Part shown: positions 63,920 to 64,000 of the stretch, one piece after another
How the letters are laid out: each line of letters opens with the position of its first letter
How positions within the stretch are numbered: position 1 is the first letter of the stretch
From: Bradyrhizobium sp. CSA207
GTDB taxonomy: Bacteria; Pseudomonadota; Alphaproteobacteria; Rhizobiales; Xanthobacteraceae
Reading direction: 5' to 3'
DNA length: 64,000 nucleotides
NCBI RefSeq assembly: GCF_029051685.1
Contig: NZ_JAACFT010000013.1
Coordinates: forward strand, 153,685-217,684
Position numbers and translations under genes: made by a program
The notes under the pieces: generated by a model
What the model saw: the letters and a program-made list of their open reading frames with translations, nothing else
Told to the model about the DNA's origin: nothing
Database searches by the model: none

Positions 63920-64000
63920 TCAAGACTTCGCCGTTGCGGGTATCTGACCGAGCTCGAACGGACCCGGCTCGAAGAAGTCCTCGATCGATCCGACCTTTGC
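63920..64000 (-). CDS. C-terminal end of an unidentified protein (partial, at window edge)
   Basis: Reading the minus strand from the right edge gives 26 codons and a TGA at 63920: ...SIEDFFEPGPFELGQIPATAKS. The codon bias (GAG, TTC, CTC, GGT, CAG) is coding-like. Too short to identify. Confidence 0.5.
   Translation of the reverse strand, partial: AKVGSIEDFFEPGPFELGQIPATAKS

Overview
The window looks like chromosome of a GC-rich alphaproteobacterium, most like Bradyrhizobium or a close relative. The evidence is strongly GC-biased third codon positions, many acyl-CoA, CaiB and VOC family genes, an accessory groESL operon with a CIRCE-type operator, a divergent second Mfd-like protein, and several families of dispersed palindromic repeats of the kind scattered through Bradyrhizobium intergenic DNA. 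No rRNA, prophage, CRISPR array or intact insertion sequence was found. One tRNA (Gln, TTG) is present.

Layout. 1-6.1 kb: a secreted 5'-nucleotidase-type phosphoesterase running off the left edge, a crotonase, an MFS carrier and an acyl-CoA dehydrogenase. 6.3-11.9 kb: tRNA-Gln, an FtsH protease, a LysR regulator divergent from a DsbA-like oxidoreductase, and a Tat-exported metallo-beta-lactamase-fold protein with a damaged metal motif. 12.7-16.1 kb: groES-groEL with a candidate heat-shock promoter and CIRCE-like operator, then small proteins. 16.2-24.2 kb: a divergent unit in which tetR, an Fe-type alcohol dehydrogenase and a ketosynthase face a tripartite efflux operon; a 50-bp dyad lies between them. 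24.6-40.2 kb: a large acyl-CoA catabolic cluster with a solute-binding protein, CoA ligase, HxlR regulator, isomerase, two CoA transferases, GST, two paralogous atypical SDRs, an acyl-CoA dehydrogenase pair, thiolase, NMO-type flavoprotein and a VOC/extradiol-like protein. 40.3-50.2 kb: a broken isochorismatase, the Mfd-like helicase, DUF72, two M20 hydrolases and an enolase-superfamily enzyme. 50.5-56.4 kb: a VOC protein and a xylulokinase plus ribose-type ABC transporter operon. 56.4-64 kb: a looser accessory stretch with a cupin, a BBE-like flavoprotein, a Crp/Fnr regulator, two membrane proteins divergent from a TetR, and a partial gene at the right edge.

The most coherent new signal is in the 24-40 kb cluster. 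Three promoters, before the solute-binding protein, the DsbA-fold isomerase and the second SDR, carry the same palindrome AGTTC-N7-GAAC with an A/T-only spacer, placed directly downstream of a TTGAC -35 element. A weaker fourth copy lies at 24317. The HxlR regulator gene sits inside the cluster next to the most perfect copy, so I infer that it controls a small dedicated regulon. The substrate is unknown. The enzyme set (feruloyl-CoA-synthase-like ligase, chromene-carboxylate-isomerase-like protein, paired acyl-CoA dehydrogenases, NMO protein) suggests a ring-containing or ring-derived carboxylic acid degraded as its CoA thioester. Several enzymes in the cluster have lost textbook catalytic residues: both SDRs lack the Tyr of YxxxK, and one CaiB lacks the Asp nucleophile.
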